Positions 17,156 through 25,393 of a DNA stretch of 64,000 bases are shown here, piece after piece. The DNA lies in contig NZ_BDBZ01000028.1 of NCBI RefSeq assembly GCF_001613245.1, forward strand, positions 1 through 64,000. The letters run 5' to 3'. A program made the position numbers and the translations under genes. Origin of the DNA: Nocardia speluncae NBRC 108251 (GTDB taxonomy: Bacteria > Actinomycetota > Actinomycetes > Mycobacteriales > Mycobacteriaceae). How positions within the stretch are numbered: position 1 is the stretch's first letter; each line of letters begins with the position of its first letter. Below the pieces are notes generated by a model. It saw only the letters and a list, made by a program, of their open reading frames with translations. It searched no databases and was not told the DNA's origin.

Positions 17156-18517
17156 TCAACTGCTCCTGGCGGCGAAGCCGTCACGGAGAATTCCGAGCCC
17201 CTCGGCAAGCAGTTCGTCGGAGATGGTCAACGGCGGCAGGAAACGCAGCACATTGCCGTATGTTCCGGCAGACAAGGTCAGTAGGCCGCGTTCCTGGCAG
17301 TACCGGCCGAGCTCCGCCACCGCGGCGGCGTCCGGGCGTTTCGTACCGGGATGCACGAGTTCGACCGCAATCATCGCGCCCCGGCCCCTGACCTCACCGA
17401 TCGAGGCACAATCCCGCGCCATGGCCGTCAGTTCGGTGGTCATCCCGGCGCCGATGGCGCGGGCACGTTCGAGAAGCCCATCCGCACGGATCGTCTCGAA
17501 CACCGCGAGCGCAGCCGCGCACGCCGCGGGATTTCCGCTGTACGTGCCGCCTATCCCCCCCGGGGGGGCCGCGTCCATGATGTCCGCCCGGCCGGTTACC
17601 GCACCCAGCGGCATACCGCCCGCCAGCCCTTTGGCAGTCACCACGAGGTCAGGGACCAAAGCCTCGTGTTCGGATGCGAACCAGGCACCGGTCCGGCCGA
17701 TCCCGGTCTGTACCTCGTCGGCGACGAAAACGATGCCGCGTTCCCGGCAGAAATCCGATACCCGCCGCAGAAAGCCATCCGGAGGAACAATGAATCCGCC
17801 TTCCCCCTGGATCGGTTCGATGATCAGGCACGCCACCGATTCCGCTCCGACCTGCGAATCCACGAGCAGTTCCAGATGTGCGAACGCCTCGTCGGCAGCA
17901 GCGGCCGCACCACTCGGCCACCGATACGGATAGGGCAGCGGAGCCCGGTACACCTCCGGCACGAAGGGTCCGAACGCCTGCCTGTACGGCCGATTCTTGG
18001 CCGTCATACTCATCGTCATGAGGGTCCGGCCGTGGAACGCATGATCGAAGGTCACCACGGCGGGCCGCCCAGTGAACGCACGCGCGTATTTGACCGCGTT
18101 TTCCACCGCTTCGCTGCCGGTGTTGAACAGTGCGGTCCGCTTCGCGTGGTCTCCCGGGGCAACTGCGTTGAGCTCTTCGGCCACCGCGATATACGGCTCG
18201 TACGGTGTCGCGAGGAAACAAGTGTGGGTATATGCCTGCACCTGTCGGGTCACCCGTTCGACTACCCGTGGTGCCGCGTTCCCGACCGTGGTCACCGCGA
18301 TACCGCTACCGAAGTCGATGAACGAGTTACCATCCGCGTCCACGACCACTCCACCACCCGCCGCTTGCACGTACACCTGCGCGCTGCTGACCAAACCCGC
18401 CGGCAGCGCAACGCCCCGGCGCTGTGCGAGCTCCATCGAACGTGGTCCGGGAATTTCGGTCCGGATGCGGCGTACCTGGTCTGGTTGTGCCCCGTCAGGC
18501 ACCTGAACTGCGGTCAT
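17156..18517 (-). CDS. gabT: 4-aminobutyrate aminotransferase-like class III aminotransferase
   Basis: This 453-residue PLP enzyme transfers the amino group of an omega-amino acid (GABA type) to 2-oxoglutarate. The segments FNTGSEAVENAVKYAR, DHAFHGRT, the Asp of VADEVQTGIGRTG and the PLP lysine in VTAKGLAGGMP (near 295) are all present. The length matches GabT. The start at 18517 has GGGAGGT upstream. The product would be a semialdehyde, and an SSADH-like gene lies in the nearby operon. The coding sequence contains a C7G7 palindromic tract at 17555-17568, which reads in frame as Ala-Ala-Pro-Pro-Gly-Gly. Confidence 0.9.
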   Translation of the reverse strand: MTAVQVPDGAQPDQVRRIRTEIPGPRSMELAQRRGVALPAGLVSSAQVYVQAAGGGVVVDADGNSFIDFGSGIAVTTVGNAAPRVVERVTRQVQAYTHTCFLATPYEPYIAVAEELNAVAPGDHAKRTALFNTGSEAVENAVKYARAFTGRPAVVTFDHAFHGRTLMTMSMTAKNRPYRQAFGPFVPEVYRAPLPYPYRWPSGAAAAADEAFAHLELLVDSQVGAESVACLIIEPIQGEGGFIVPPDGFLRRVSDFCRERGIVFVADEVQTGIGRTGAWFASEHEALVPDLVVTAKGLAGGMPLGAVTGRADIMDAAPPGGIGGTYSGNPAACAAALAVFETIRADGLLERARAIGAGMTTELTAMARDCASIGEVRGRGAMIAVELVHPGTKRPDAAAVAELGRYCQERGLLTLSAGTYGNVLRFLPPLTISDELLAEGLGILRDGFAARSS

Positions 18518-18769
18518 TGCCTACCTCCCAGTCTGGTCACCGCGACTCTAGGAGGCGGAACCGGACCACCGGACCGTCCGAACCGTCGTGATGCCGTACC
18601 GGTCTTGTACAACCGGGCGAGTTCCTGCACATGCCAGGCACGACCGGCCTGCTCGACCACCGGTCCCGGCTTCGTCACCGGCCCGAATCGAGACCCGAGC
18701 AGAGCAGCACCGCGGCCCACCCGGCGGGTACTCCGAACGGGCGGGCCGCGCCGGACCCGGCTGCCGGGC

Positions 18770-20053
18770 TCAGCGGCGTATCGGACTCACCGGTTCGCCT
18801 CGGATACCGGGCACGCCTTCACCAGCTGCTTGTTCCGGCTGCGACCGGTCGAGCCGATACAACGTCACGGCCGCCACTGCCCCGATGAGGCCGAGCCCGG
18901 CCCATACCGCCCAATCCGCACCCGCGGCGCGCGCAGCCCCGACGACCGCGCCCGTGGCGAGGTTGCCTGCCAGGATTCCGACACCCACGATCGTGTTGTA
19001 GAAACCGTAGTGGGTGGCCACCAGTTTTCCGTCCGCGAGCGAAACGACGGTATCCATTTCGAAGGGGAACACCGCGGCGGTTCCGACCGCAAGCACCGCA
19101 GTGGACAAGAGTAGTGCGACGATCGCGGCGGGGACGCCGAATCGCCCGGGGCCGGGTATCACGAGTAGCGGCAGGAACGCCGCAGCCAGTATTGCCATCC
19201 CCACCGCCAGGCTGCGCCCGGTTCCCCAGTGCGCCCGGAACCATCCGGTGATCCGCAGCTGCCCGGCTACGGCGACCACACCGGAGACCACGAACAGCGC
19301 CGATACAAGCACTTGTGCATGCGCACCGGCCAGATATTCGGCCTGCAGCGGTAGGGCCAGATACACCTGGAACGACAGTACATACGAGCCGATCATCGTC
19401 AGCGAGAACAACAAAAAGCGGCGGTTGGCCGCCACCGCGCGCCAGTCCTGCAGCACCGAGGTGTGTTCGGCCGCCTTCTGCTCGCGGCGCGCCGGCAGCG
19501 CGAACAGTTGCGCAACGGTCAAGACTGCGAACACGACCGCCGCGGCCGCGGCGGTCACGCGGAAATCCAGGAACATCAATGCCAGGCCCACCAGCGGACC
19601 GGCCAGGATGCCGGCTTGGTAGAAGATATTGAACACTGCGAACGCTTCTACGCGCCGTTCCCCGGTGTCGGCCGCCAGATAGGCACGTACTGCCGGGTTG
19701 AACAAAGCTCCGGCAAACCCTGTTGCGGCGGATGCGATCAGCACCCACGGCAGCGAGGTGGCGAACGCCAAGAGCGCGAACCCGCCGGTACGCAGCAGAC
19801 AGCCCGCGACGATCAAGGGTTTGTAACCGAGCCGGTCGGCGAGGGTGCCGCCGATGAGGAACATGCCCTGCTGGGAGAAGTTTCGGACACCGAGCACCAG
19901 GCCGACCGCCCAGGCCGCCAAGCCGAGCGGTCCGGCGAGGTAGCCGGCCAGATACGGCATCAGCATGTAGAAGCCGAGGTTGATGCCGAACTGGTTGATC
20001 ATCAGTAACCGAGCGGCGAGGTCGAAGCTGCGGAAGCTCCTCAGTACGGTCAC
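18770..20053 (-). CDS. MFS transporter of the lpqS-cysK2 operon (Rv0849-like)
   Basis: This 427-residue major facilitator has about twelve hydrophobic segments and the MFS loop GGTLADRLGYKPLIVAG between helices 2 and 3. It is an integral membrane exporter-type protein of unknown substrate. The GTG start follows AGGAGGAG by seven bases and overlaps the cysK2 stop as GTGA, so the two are translated together. In M. tuberculosis the same order (lpqS, cysK2, MFS Rv0849) belongs to the copper-responsive RicR regulon; that is recall of the literature and the homology has not been tested. Confidence 0.87.
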   Translation of the reverse strand: MTVLRSFRSFDLAARLLMINQFGINLGFYMLMPYLAGYLAGPLGLAAWAVGLVLGVRNFSQQGMFLIGGTLADRLGYKPLIVAGCLLRTGGFALLAFATSLPWVLIASAATGFAGALFNPAVRAYLAADTGERRVEAFAVFNIFYQAGILAGPLVGLALMFLDFRVTAAAAAVVFAVLTVAQLFALPARREQKAAEHTSVLQDWRAVAANRRFLLFSLTMIGSYVLSFQVYLALPLQAEYLAGAHAQVLVSALFVVSGVVAVAGQLRITGWFRAHWGTGRSLAVGMAILAAAFLPLLVIPGPGRFGVPAAIVALLLSTAVLAVGTAAVFPFEMDTVVSLADGKLVATHYGFYNTIVGVGILAGNLATGAVVGAARAAGADWAVWAGLGLIGAVAAVTLYRLDRSQPEQAAGEGVPGIRGEPVSPIRR

Positions 20054-21177
20054 GATGCGGCTCCTCCTGCCGGGTCGGTGGCGTACGGGTCGACAACGGT
20101 GGTGCAGTGGGTCCACGAGCGCACCACCCGCTGACCGGGATGCTCGATAACGTCCGGTTCGATCGGCGGATCGGTATCGAGCAGGCCGTGCTCGCGGCAG
20201 TAGTCGTCGTTGTAGACGGTGTCGAAGTAGCGCTGGGGGCCGTCGGGGAAGACCGCGGCGATTCGCGAGCCTTCCGGCTGTGTGCGTGCGGCCCATCCGG
20301 CGACCAGTGCCACGGCACCTACGCTCCAGCCGCCGGTCGCGTAGTGCGTTCCGGCCAGCGCCCGGCACGCCCATACGGCTTCGGCCGGCGCCACCCAATG
20401 CACTTCACGAAAGGCCGAGTAGTCGACATTGCGCGGGAAGATGCTGGACCCGAGCCCGCGCATGACCCGCGGTCCGGCGGGCTGGCCGAAGATTGTGGAG
20501 GCGACCGTATCCACACCGATCAGCTGCAGGTCCGGGTTGGATCGGCGTAGCACCCGCGCCACGCCTGCGGAGTGGCCGCCGGTCCCGACAGCGCACACCA
20601 GCACATCTACCTCGCCGAGCTGCTTTATCAGCTCCAGTCCGAGCGATTCGTATCCGTCGATATTGTCGGGATTGCTGTACTGGTCGGGGCACCATGCCCC
20701 GGGCTCGGCCGCCATGAGTTCGAGGACCCGGTCGCGGCGTGCTTGTTGCCAGCCGCCGCTGGGATGGGGTTCGGCCACCATCTCGACCCGCGCACCGTAG
20801 GAGGCGAGCAGGCGATCCACGATCGGCTCGAGCCCCGGATCGGTCACCACGGTGACGGGGTGGTGATAGACCGCTCCCGCCAGTGCCAGCCCCAATCCGA
20901 GAGTGCCACTGGTGGATTCGATGATGCGGGCCCCCGGTGCCAGGTCTCCACGTTGTTTCGCCCGCTGGACCATGTGCAGCGCGGGCCGGTCCTTCATCCC
21001 GCCGGGGTTGAAACCCTCGAGCTTCGCCCAGAAGCCGCGGCCTGCGGGAGCCAGCGGCTCCCCCACCCACAGAACGGGGGTATTGCCGACCAGCGAACTC
21101 GACTCCCGCACCGGAGCAGGCGGGGTGAGCACAGTCGAAACAGATTCGGCAGACCTGCCGAACACGATGTCGTTCAT
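20050..21177 (-). CDS. cysK2: CysK2-like PLP-dependent S-sulfocysteine synthase
   Basis: This 375-residue fold-type II PLP enzyme is of the cysteine synthase family. The Schiff-base Lys62 sits in GFNPGGMKDRPA, the substrate loop is ESTSGTLGLGLA and the phosphate loop is VGTGGHSAGVARVL. It is longer than CysK/CysM by about 60 C-terminal residues. M. tuberculosis CysK2 makes S-sulfocysteine from O-phosphoserine and thiosulfate. Assignment rests on the family pattern plus the neighbours lpqS and an MFS gene. The ATG at 21177 has only a weak AGAAAG upstream; no better start is visible. Confidence 0.82.
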   Translation of the reverse strand: MNDIVFGRSAESVSTVLTPPAPVRESSSLVGNTPVLWVGEPLAPAGRGFWAKLEGFNPGGMKDRPALHMVQRAKQRGDLAPGARIIESTSGTLGLGLALAGAVYHHPVTVVTDPGLEPIVDRLLASYGARVEMVAEPHPSGGWQQARRDRVLELMAAEPGAWCPDQYSNPDNIDGYESLGLELIKQLGEVDVLVCAVGTGGHSAGVARVLRRSNPDLQLIGVDTVASTIFGQPAGPRVMRGLGSSIFPRNVDYSAFREVHWVAPAEAVWACRALAGTHYATGGWSVGAVALVAGWAARTQPEGSRIAAVFPDGPQRYFDTVYNDDYCREHGLLDTDPPIEPDVIEHPGQRVVRSWTHCTTVVDPYATDPAGGAAS

Positions 21178-21282
21178 GATTGTCGCTTTCTGTATCCGAA
21201 CCGCCACACAGGGCGGCCGAGACGGTGAGCGGGCAGCGAACACCGGCCGACGACGTGAATGTCTCGGCCTGGCGCTGACCGA

Positions 21283-21684
21283 TCAGCGTCGGGAGATACA
21301 GAAATTCGTGAGAACGGCTTGCCCGTTCAATACCGGTAAGCCGCCGCCGGGCGGACCCCTTATTCCGCGCGCAACGGCGAAGACCAGGGCAATCGCGGCG
21401 ACGGTGACCGACCCGATCAGGACCATCCACAGCAACTGCTGGACAGTCCCGCTACCGGAAGGCAGCACGGATTTCTCGATGCAGTGGATCATGTGCTGAT
21501 CACAGTGGTCGAAGTGAGCGCTCACGCCGTGCAGGTGACCGGCATATGCGCTACCGGCGGCCGGTGCGGCGATCGGGCTGTGCTCGCCTGCCAGGTGCAG
21601 GGTGCAGTCGAGGATCGGTGCGATCAGTAGCACCGCCATCACCAGCGCCACCGATATGCGTCGCACACGGACCCACAGGTTCAC
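21283..21684 (-). CDS. lpqS: LpqS-like copper-associated membrane protein
   Basis: This is a 133-residue protein. An N-terminal hydrophobic segment (residues 10-25) ends in ILDC, a poor lipobox with Asp before Cys, so lipidation is uncertain. A His/Cys-rich stretch follows (GHLHGVSAHFDHCDQHMIHC, near 49-68), suited to metal binding outside the membrane, and then a second hydrophobic segment (83-105). The C-terminus ends FCISRR, matching from memory the FCLARR end of mycobacterial LpqS. The GTG start at 21684 overlaps the stop of a 44-codon ORF as GTGA. The cysK2 start lies 105 bases downstream. Confidence 0.75.
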   Translation of the reverse strand: MNLWVRVRRISVALVMAVLLIAPILDCTLHLAGEHSPIAAPAAGSAYAGHLHGVSAHFDHCDQHMIHCIEKSVLPSGSGTVQQLLWMVLIGSVTVAAIALVFAVARGIRGPPGGGLPVLNGQAVLTNFCISRR

Positions 21685-21815
21685 CGCGAATCCCTCGGAT
21701 CCGAGCCCCGGCGGCCGCGTATCGGCGCCCCGGCTTCCGGAGACGGTGCGCCGCGATGTCGAGCATGATCTGAGCGTTCGCGCTGTACATCGACGTATCC
21801 GAATATCTCGGGCAC
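21681..21815 (-). CDS. Possible 44-codon upstream ORF coupled to lpqS
   Basis: A GTG at 21815 lies seven bases after a perfect AGGAGG and opens a 44-codon frame beginning VPEIFGYVDVQRERSDHARH and ending in Arg/Asp-rich sequence. Its TGA overlaps the lpqS GTG as GTGA, the arrangement used for translational coupling. The peptide has no Cys and no recognisable family. It may be a leader peptide controlling lpqS translation or a small protein. An overlapping longer frame to 21841 with a TTG start lacks a matching ribosome binding site. Confidence 0.45.
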   Translation of the reverse strand: MPEIFGYVDVQRERSDHARHRGAPSPEAGAPIRGRRGSDPRDSR

Positions 21816-22048
21816 CGCACCACCTCCTTCGTCTCGCTCAATTGTTCTCACGCCGAGGACCCGTGTCGGCGAACGGAAACGCAGCGGTCACCGAACAACT
21901 TACTCGCCACACTCATCCTCGCCGGGGCTCCTGCGACCGGACCCACCGATGACGCCGGGAGCGGTGCCTCCGGTCCGCGTCGCCCCCACGGAGACGAGCA
22001 GTCGCCGCACCCGGCCGAGGTACAGGGATCACCCCGGAAGCGGACTGC

Positions 22049-22255
22049 TCAGACGACGACTCGGTAACCGGCGGCTTCTACGGCCTTCCTGACAGCATCG
22101 GGGTCGACCTCACCGCCGGACTCGACGGTGACCCGGCCGGTAGCCGGATCCGCGTCGACACCGGTGACACCGGCGACGGCACCGACCTCTTTGCGGACCT
22201 TGGAAGCGCATCCTCCACAGGTCATTCCGGTGACGGTGATGATCTCGGTACTCAT
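22049..22255 (-). CDS. copZ: CopZ-like heavy-metal-associated (HMA) domain protein
   Basis: This 68-residue single HMA domain has the metal loop GMTCGGCASKV with Cys13 and Cys16. The rest follows the ferredoxin-like fold of Atx1/CopZ copper chaperones (VDADPATGRVTVES). It carries Cu(I) in the cytoplasm. The ATG at 22255 has AGGAAA upstream. A CsoR-like operator lies about 80-107 bases upstream of the start. No copper ATPase gene is adjacent; the LpqS-CysK2-MFS unit follows 365 bases downstream on the same strand. Confidence 0.9.
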   Translation of the reverse strand: MSTEIITVTGMTCGGCASKVRKEVGAVAGVTGVDADPATGRVTVESGGEVDPDAVRKAVEAAGYRVVV

Positions 22256-22334
22256 ATCGTTTCCTGCCGATCTGGTGAGTATCCGCGGACGTCCGGTGAC
22301 AGTGATGACCGAACGGCTGCGGCGGGACAGTTAA

Positions 22335-22362
22335 TGAATACATTACCCCCGTTAGGTATTCA
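22335..22362 (-). promoter_or_regulatory. CsoR/RicR-like copper operator over the copZ promoter
   Basis: On the minus strand TGAATAC and GTATTCA form a 7-bp inverted repeat around a core that reads TACCTAACGGGGGTA, close to the TACCC...GGGGTA type of CsoR-family operators. A possible promoter overlaps it: TTGAAT, 17 bases, TATTCA. The block lies 80-107 bases upstream of the copZ start. Repression by a Cu(I)-sensing CsoR-type protein is the natural reading; no such regulator gene lies in the window. The rest of the gap 22256-22575 shows no gene. Confidence 0.68.
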
Positions 22363-22575
22363 AGCAAGCGGAGCGAGAATTGCAGCGGCACACCTCGCAA
22401 CCGTTACGACACGGGAATTACCGCCCGGTCTGCCCCCAAACCGCACCGCGATACTCCCCGAACCCGGCCACGCAGCCGCCGCGTACAACGTCTACCTCGC
22501 GACCTCGAACCCCTGTGAACTGTGCAGGCCGGCCGCTACAGCACCTGCCGATTCCGCGGCAATCGCCCCCACGGA

Positions 22576-23958
22576 TCAGCCGCGGGCCATGTCCACGAAC
22601 CGGGAGAGATGCAACTGGTGAGCGACAGTGATGGTTGCCGTGGGGCCGTTACGGTGTTTACCGACGATCAGGTCCGCCTCACCACCACGCGGATCGTCTC
22701 GTTCGAACGCGTCGGGCCGGTGCAACAGGATCACCATATCGGCGTCCTGTTCCAAAGATCCCGATTCACGCAGGTCAGAGACCTGTGGGCGTTTATCCGT
22801 CCGCTGCTCGGGCCCACGGTTGAGCTGGCTGATCGCGACCACGGGAACTTCCAGTTCCTTGGCCAGCAGCTTGAGATGCCGGGAGAATTCGGAGACCTCC
22901 TGCTGCCGCGATTCGACCTTCTTACCGGAACTCATCAGCTGAAGGTAGTCCACAACCACGAGTTTCAGATCGTGGCGCTGCTTGAGCCGCCGCGCCTTCG
23001 CCCGGATCTCCATCATGGTGAGGTTCGGTGAATCGTCCACGAACAGCGGCGCTTCACTGATCTCACTCATCCGCCGCGCCAGCTTGGTCCAGTCGTCGTC
23101 GCTCATCCGCCCGGAGCGCATATCCCCGAGCTTGATCTTCGCCTCGGCCGAGAGCAGACGCATGACGATCTCGGTCCGGCTCATCTCCAGCGAGAAGATC
23201 ACGCTCGCCAGCCCGTTCCGAACCGAGCAACTGCGCATGAAATCCATACCCAGCGTGCTTTTTCCCACGCCGGGCCGGGCCGCGACGATGATCATCTGCC
23301 CCGGGTGCAAGCCGTTGGTCAGCTCGTCGAGTTCGGAGAAGCCGGTGGGGACACCGAGGGATATACCGCCGCGGGAGGCAATGGAGTCGATTTCGTCCAT
23401 GGTGGGCTGGAGGAGGTCTTCCAGCGGGAGGAAATCTTCCGAAGTCCGGCGTTCGGTGACCTCGTAGATCTCGGCCTGGGCCCGGTCGACGACCTCGGCG
23501 ACGTCTTGCCCGTCGGCGCCGGCGTAGCCGAACTGCACGATCCGGGTGCCGGCCTCGACCAGGCGGCGCAGGATCGCCTTCTCGGCGACGATCTCGGCGT
23601 AGTAGCCGGCGTTCGCGGCGGTGGGGACGGTCTGGGTCAGAGTGACGAGGTAGGGCGCGCCACCGATTCGTTTCAGTTCGCCGCTGCGGTCCAGGCCGGC
23701 GGCGACGGTGACCGGGTCGGCCGGTTCGCCGCGGCCGTAGAGATCGAGGATCGCATCGTAGACCGCCTGATGGGCGGGGCGATAGAAATCCCCGGAGCGC
23801 AGCACCTCGATCACATCGGCGATGGCGTCCTTGCTGAGCAGCATGCCACCGAGGACGGACTGTTCGGCGGCCATATCGTGCGGCGGCTGACGCCCGAAAT
23901 CCTCACCGGGCGGTTCGGGTGGGAAGTCCGTGTGCCCGCGGTCATCGACGACTGCCAT
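22576..23958 (-). CDS. dnaB: Replicative DNA helicase DnaB
   Basis: This 460-residue hexameric helicase unwinds DNA at the replication fork. The N-terminal domain begins after a short acidic leader (PPHDMAAEQSVLGGMLLS). Walker A is ARPGVGKSTLG near residue 225, Walker B is VVVDYLQLM, and the Arg-rich end AQLHLSRFVDMARG is typical. Mycobacterial relatives often carry an intein in DnaB; here the protein is uninterrupted. The ATG at 23958 has GGAGGAGAGGA about 12 bases upstream. It lies downstream of rplI, separated by 654 bases that contain many DnaA-box-like sequences. Confidence 0.97.
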   Translation of the reverse strand: MAVVDDRGHTDFPPEPPGEDFGRQPPHDMAAEQSVLGGMLLSKDAIADVIEVLRSGDFYRPAHQAVYDAILDLYGRGEPADPVTVAAGLDRSGELKRIGGAPYLVTLTQTVPTAANAGYYAEIVAEKAILRRLVEAGTRIVQFGYAGADGQDVAEVVDRAQAEIYEVTERRTSEDFLPLEDLLQPTMDEIDSIASRGGISLGVPTGFSELDELTNGLHPGQMIIVAARPGVGKSTLGMDFMRSCSVRNGLASVIFSLEMSRTEIVMRLLSAEAKIKLGDMRSGRMSDDDWTKLARRMSEISEAPLFVDDSPNLTMMEIRAKARRLKQRHDLKLVVVDYLQLMSSGKKVESRQQEVSEFSRHLKLLAKELEVPVVAISQLNRGPEQRTDKRPQVSDLRESGSLEQDADMVILLHRPDAFERDDPRGGEADLIVGKHRNGPTATITVAHQLHLSRFVDMARG

Positions 23959-24156
23959 CAGACTCGACCGTCCTCTCCTCCAGACCGGACGCACCCCTGT
24001 GCCGAATGGTTCTACTGCACGGGTCCGACAGTTTCGTCGGGGCGAGAACTGTCTGCGACCAGTGTTCAGACATCCCAGCTATCACCCAGATAGATCCGTT
24101 CCGCCGGCTTCCGGCGGAAGCGTCGACGGGGTGCTGGGATGAACCTAGGCGAGGTT

Positions 24157-24508
24157 CTATCCACATGCCAAACAGCCCTGTGGATAGACCTGTGGACAAC
24201 CTGGGGATAGTTCACCCCCTGTTGTGTACAACCTGTGGACAACCTGGGGAAAACGCAGGTCAGGCCGGAAAAATACCCAGCTAGACCGGGGTTTTCGAGG
24301 TCGACACAGTGTGGATAAACAAAGCGTCGGCGTGTCGTAGTTGTTGAACAGCCGGGCGTGTTGAGTTAACAGACGAGCGAACAGTTATGAGCTGGGTCAC
24401 AATACGCCCGGTTGGTTTTGTGATTGATCCACAGGATTCACATCCTGTGGATAACGCAGACACGCCGAAGACAAACCTCGACGACGCAGCCGTGAGGATC
24501 TATCCACC
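24157..24508. promoter_or_regulatory. Cluster of DnaA-box-like sequences between rplI and dnaB
   Basis: Eight copies of a DnaA-type nonamer lie within 352 bases: CTATCCACA (24157-24165); its complement TGTGGATAG (24179-24187); TGTGGACAA (24191-24199 and 24234-24242), complement of the actinobacterial TTGTCCACA; TGTGGATAA (24310-24318 and 24446-24454), complement of TTATCCACA; TGATCCACA (24425-24433); and CTATCCACC (24500-24508). The stretch is lower in GC than its surroundings and has no convincing gene. It is upstream of dnaB, so it may control dnaB, bind DnaA in reserve, or take part in initiation. The rest of the 23959-24612 gap holds only the rplI terminator. Confidence 0.75.
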
Positions 24509-24548
24509 AACAAGACCAGCCAACTACTGGCTAACACCCCCGAAGAAA

Positions 24549-24592
24549 AGAGCACACCGACCGGGGATCACGCATCACGTGATCCCCGGTCG
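24549..24592 (-). terminator. Terminator behind rplI
   Basis: A perfect 15-bp stem pairs 24558-24572 with 24578-24592 around a five-base loop. On the minus strand it is followed by GTGTGCTCTTTTCTTC, a moderately T-rich run. It lies about 20 bases after the rplI stop and should end the rpsF-ssb-rpsR-rplI transcript before the DnaA-box region, leaving dnaB with its own promoter. Confidence 0.85.
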
Positions 24593-24612
24593 AAGCATGC
24601 CGATACCCGCGG

Positions 24613-25068
24613 TCAGCCCGCGGCCTCGACCTCCAGGCCGAATTTCGCGGCGACATCAGGGTGCAGATGCACCGTAACCTGATGCTTACCGGTGGCCTTG
24701 ATATGCGACTTCGGCAGTTCGATGCTGCGCTTGTCCAGCACCGGCCCGCCGGCCGATTTGATCGCCGCGGCGATATCGGACTGGGTGACCGAACCGAAGA
24801 GTTTACCGGTGCCGGCGGTTTTCACCGACAGCGTTACCGACTCCAGGTTCTCGATCGCCTGCTTCAGTTCGTTGGCGTGCCCGAGATCGCGCACCCGGCG
24901 GGCCTCCTGGGCCCGGCGGATTCCCTCGACCTGCTTCTGCGCACCACGAGTGGCAACGATCGCCATCCCGCGGGGCAGCAGGTAGTTGCGACCGTAGCCG
25001 TCCTTGACCTCAACGGTATCGCCGGGGGCGCCGAGATTGTCGACGTCGGCAGTCAGGATGAGCTTCAT
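24613..25068 (-). CDS. rplI: 50S ribosomal protein bL9
   Basis: This 151-residue protein is full length. The N-terminal RNA-binding domain (MKLILTADVDNLGAPGDTVEVKDGYGRNYLLPRGMA) is followed by the long connecting helix rich in Arg/Lys/Glu and the C-terminal domain (GKLFGSVTQSDIAAAI). It binds 23S rRNA near the L1 stalk. The ATG at 25068 begins 18 bases after the rpsR stop, so it is cotranscribed with rpsF, ssb and rpsR. Confidence 0.98.
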   Translation of the reverse strand: MKLILTADVDNLGAPGDTVEVKDGYGRNYLLPRGMAIVATRGAQKQVEGIRRAQEARRVRDLGHANELKQAIENLESVTLSVKTAGTGKLFGSVTQSDIAAAIKSAGGPVLDKRSIELPKSHIKATGKHQVTVHLHPDVAAKFGLEVEAAG

Positions 25069-25086
25069 ATGCTTGACCTACCTTCC

Positions 25087-25338
25087 TCAGCGAGCCGTCG
25101 AAACGTAGGGCAGCAGCGCCATCTCACGCGAGTTCTTCACCGCGATGGCGATATCGCGCTGATGCTGCACGCAGTTGCCGGTGACCCGGCGGGCACGGAT
25201 CTTGCCGCGCTCACTGACGTACTTGCGCAGCAGCGGCGCATCCTTGTAGTCGATATTGACAGGTCCGGTCTTGCTTTCTTTGCAGAAAGTGCAAGCCTTC
25301 TTCTTGAGCACCTTTTCGCGCGCCGGTGCCTTGCCCAT
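25087..25338 (-). CDS. rpsR: 30S ribosomal protein bS18 (zinc-ribbon form)
   Basis: This 83-residue protein contains KACTFCKES and NCVQHQRD, so it keeps the Cys/His set of the zinc-binding (C+) form of S18. It pairs with bS6 on the small-subunit platform. The conserved core DYKDAPLLRKYVSERGKI is present. Actinobacteria often hold a second, zinc-free S18 copy elsewhere for zinc starvation; that copy is not in this window. Confidence 0.97.
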   Translation of the reverse strand: MGKAPAREKVLKKKACTFCKESKTGPVNIDYKDAPLLRKYVSERGKIRARRVTGNCVQHQRDIAIAVKNSREMALLPYVSTAR

Positions 25339-25393
25339 TTTCGTTCACTCCGTCTTCTTGGTGACCCGGCGACGCGGGTCTATGCGGGCCGTC

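Noticed and set aside
18514..18720. 68-codon minus-strand ORF overlapping the gabT start
   Set aside because: Composition is Gly/Arg/Pro-rich as in shadow frames, no ribosome binding site, no family; it merely spans the gabT leader.
21685..22048. RicR/CsoR operator directly in front of the lpqS unit
   Set aside because: No TACCC...GGGTA-type palindrome could be found in this stretch on either strand.
22334..22621. 95-codon plus-strand ORF beginning at the copZ operator
   Set aside because: It starts inside the operator, runs into the dnaB 3' end, has no ribosome binding site and a low-complexity Ala/Pro/Thr composition.
22576..23958. Intein in DnaB
   Set aside because: The protein is 460 residues with contiguous helicase motifs; there is no insertion at the Walker A or other usual sites.
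24157..24508. Main chromosomal origin (oriC)
   Set aside because: dnaA and dnaN are not in the window and oriC in this group lies between them; the box cluster is reported as DnaA-related without calling it oriC.
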